Assembly: GCF_014647655.1 (NCBI RefSeq)
Contig: NZ_BMPP01000015.1
Location: forward strand, 51,441 to 115,440
Source of the DNA: Deinococcus malanensis
Lineage (GTDB): Bacteria; Deinococcota; Deinococci; Deinococcales; Deinococcaceae
Direction of reading: 5' to 3'
Length of the DNA: 64,000 bases
Under the pieces are notes generated by a model. The model searched no databases. It was not told the origin of the DNA and saw only the letters and a list, made by a program, of their open reading frames with translations. Of the stretch, positions 62,959-64,000 are shown piece after piece; the first letter of the stretch is position 1; each line of letters opens with the position of its first letter. The position numbers were made by a program, and so were the translations under genes.

Positions 62959-63627
62959 ACATAGCAGCCTACTACGTAACGTGCCGAGATGAAAAGCCCT
63001 CACGAAAGCAGAGGTAGAACAACACATAGGGGTTTGACTCAATACTTCACTCGCTCTCTCGGCTCCGACGCTTGTTCACGGCCATTCAATTTGATTGATC
63101 TTCTCCCTAAGGAAAGAGGTGTGCAATGAAAGTCTGTCGGTCAGGCGTTTGAGCAAACTTGATGGTGGGTCAGAACTGATGAGGTCGGAGGCACGCGTAC
63201 TACCCGTCATTGATATCCGATACTCGGACTTCTCAGGCTGCAAAGACATCTGGTCCCGGGCGTCCTCAGGCCGGTTTCCGTCTGGGCTGGCCGAATCCAC
63301 TGATCAACTGCCAACTACGGGCGTTAGCCTGTTGGAACCGCTCTTTGAGTCTGCTTTTTTTGTTCCAAACGCAAAATGTGTCTGGGCTTTTGAAGATATT
63401 GGTTTACATTTGCTGCGAATATGATGGTCATTCCACCGAAGGGGGAGCGGCGAGATCCTCAAAGCACCCGAAAAATACGCCTCTGGCAATCCTCGTTCGT
63501 CACAGCGAGTGTCCCTACCGAATTAACGTTGACTTCAACGTGGGGTGGTGCGAATGGCAGGGAAGCTTTGAGGAAATGACTTTAAGAATGAAAAGCGGAT
63601 CATCCACACCGTTTTATCTGCCACCCC
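62959..63627. other. 669-bp spacer next to the insertion sequence
   Basis: Contains the start region of the leftward hypothetical gene and then sequence of lower GC content. Frames open to the right (63095-63424, 63210-63638) show no family. This may be a decayed gene or the flank of the insertion sequence; its exact end is not identified. Confidence 0.3.
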
Positions 63628-64000
63628 TCAGCAGCTGACACTTCGAAATTTTTGCGTATCTGGCGCAGGAAAAGGGATATTTAGGAGCTCCAAGTGTGCC
63701 CAGAAGGCATCCTGAGCCCAGCGCACCGCTTGACTGAGGTGCGTCCAGCCCATCCTCGCCCGGCTTCGCGCCGGGCGACCCCGTTTGTCCACCGTCAGCA
63801 GGTCGGTTCCCTGCTCATCGTGGCCCACCCGCACCATCCAGGCCAGTGCGATGCACAGCAAGCCGAACAGCCTGGAGATCCGGTCCGCTGCCGTCATGTG
63901 CGTGGATTCCAGATTCAACCCGCGCGACTTTAAAGCAGAGAAGGTGCTTTCAATTCCCCACCTCTTACGGTACGTTCGGAGTACGTCCAGCACGGGCAAA
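63628..64000 (-). mobile_element. 3' part of an IS4-type transposase gene (runs off the window)
   Basis: The leftward frame enters at 64000 and stops at 63628, giving about the last 124 residues of a DDE transposase. The IS4 signature Y-(2)-R-(3)-E-(6)-K is exact in YRKRWGIESTFSALK, and the DDE catalytic Glu is the one in this motif. RISRLFGLLCIALAWMVRVG is the usual helix after it. The first two catalytic Asp residues lie outside the window. The tail (PFPAPDTQKFRSVSC) looks complete, so the copy may be intact. The outer inverted repeat of the IS is not evident. Confidence 0.88.

Noticed and set aside
1..64000. tRNA, rRNA or CRISPR features
   Set aside because: I saw no T-loop/acceptor patterns, no rRNA core sequences and no regularly spaced direct repeats.

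Overview
This is a GC-rich bacterial window that most likely comes from Deinococcus or a close relative. I base that on an RNA/DNA-ligase-like gene overlapping an HD/polynucleotide-kinase gene (like the D. radiodurans DRB0100/DRB0098 pair), on TANNNT -10 boxes placed 6-7 nt before start codons (leaderless genes), and on the overall protein character. There is no rRNA or tRNA gene and no CRISPR array, so the assignment rests on gene content only.

Region 1 (1-23900, all + strand) is one very long catabolic operon of 18 complete genes plus a partial first one. Thirteen junctions are 4-bp ATGA/GTGA overlaps. It encodes a GH38 alpha-mannosidase, a second divergent GH38-like enzyme, a GH2 beta-mannosidase, a GH84 beta-N-acetylglucosaminidase and an (alpha/alpha)6 debranching-type glycosidase, none with a signal peptide. 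With these are sugar-processing enzymes: class II aldolase, Asp/Glu-racemase-like protein, xylose-isomerase-like TIM barrel, SIS isomerase, tetronate kinase/decarboxylase pair (OtnK/OtnC-like), PfkB kinase, ThuA protein and three Gfo/Idh/MocA oxidoreductases. A YesL-like membrane protein and a tandem metallo-beta-lactamase protein complete it. Together they look fitted to cytoplasmic dismantling of an imported mannose/GlcNAc oligosaccharide and of derived acid sugars.

Region 2 (23901-33109) holds a Kv-type ion channel gene with an in-frame amber stop before the pore, a small hypothetical gene, and a leftward set nagA, sulfatase and sugar-binding ABC protein. The binding-protein gene has a clear promoter, an operator-like inverted repeat and a strong terminator. 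Rightward follow a second ThuA-Gfo/Idh pair and a cupin gene. This looks like an extension of the glycan theme (GlcNAc-6-P deacetylation, desulfation).

Region 3 (33128-48692) is mixed: BCS1-like AAA ATPase, two aldo/keto reductases, the ligase-HD/kinase end-repair pair, an SDR, a CaiB/BaiF CoA-transferase, two membrane diguanylate cyclases around a PAS-only protein, and a sigma-70 factor that may be preceded by a tiny coupled leader ORF.

Region 4 (48884-53472) is an alginate-type polysaccharide O-acetylation operon: AlgF-like, MBOAT AlgI-like, AlgJ/X-like, and a second AlgX-like gene with C-terminal sugar-binding domain that is broken by two opposite frameshifts.

Region 5 (53621-64000) contains DUF2071, erythromycin-esterase-like, RNase-H-like, SDR, Gly/Ser-rich secreted, HExxH metallopeptidase, lipoprotein and cold-shock genes, then a 263-bp MITE-like element with 17-bp inverted ends and 6-bp direct repeats, a structured possibly transcribed spacer, a basic-tailed hypothetical protein and the 3' part of an IS4-type transposase running off the window.
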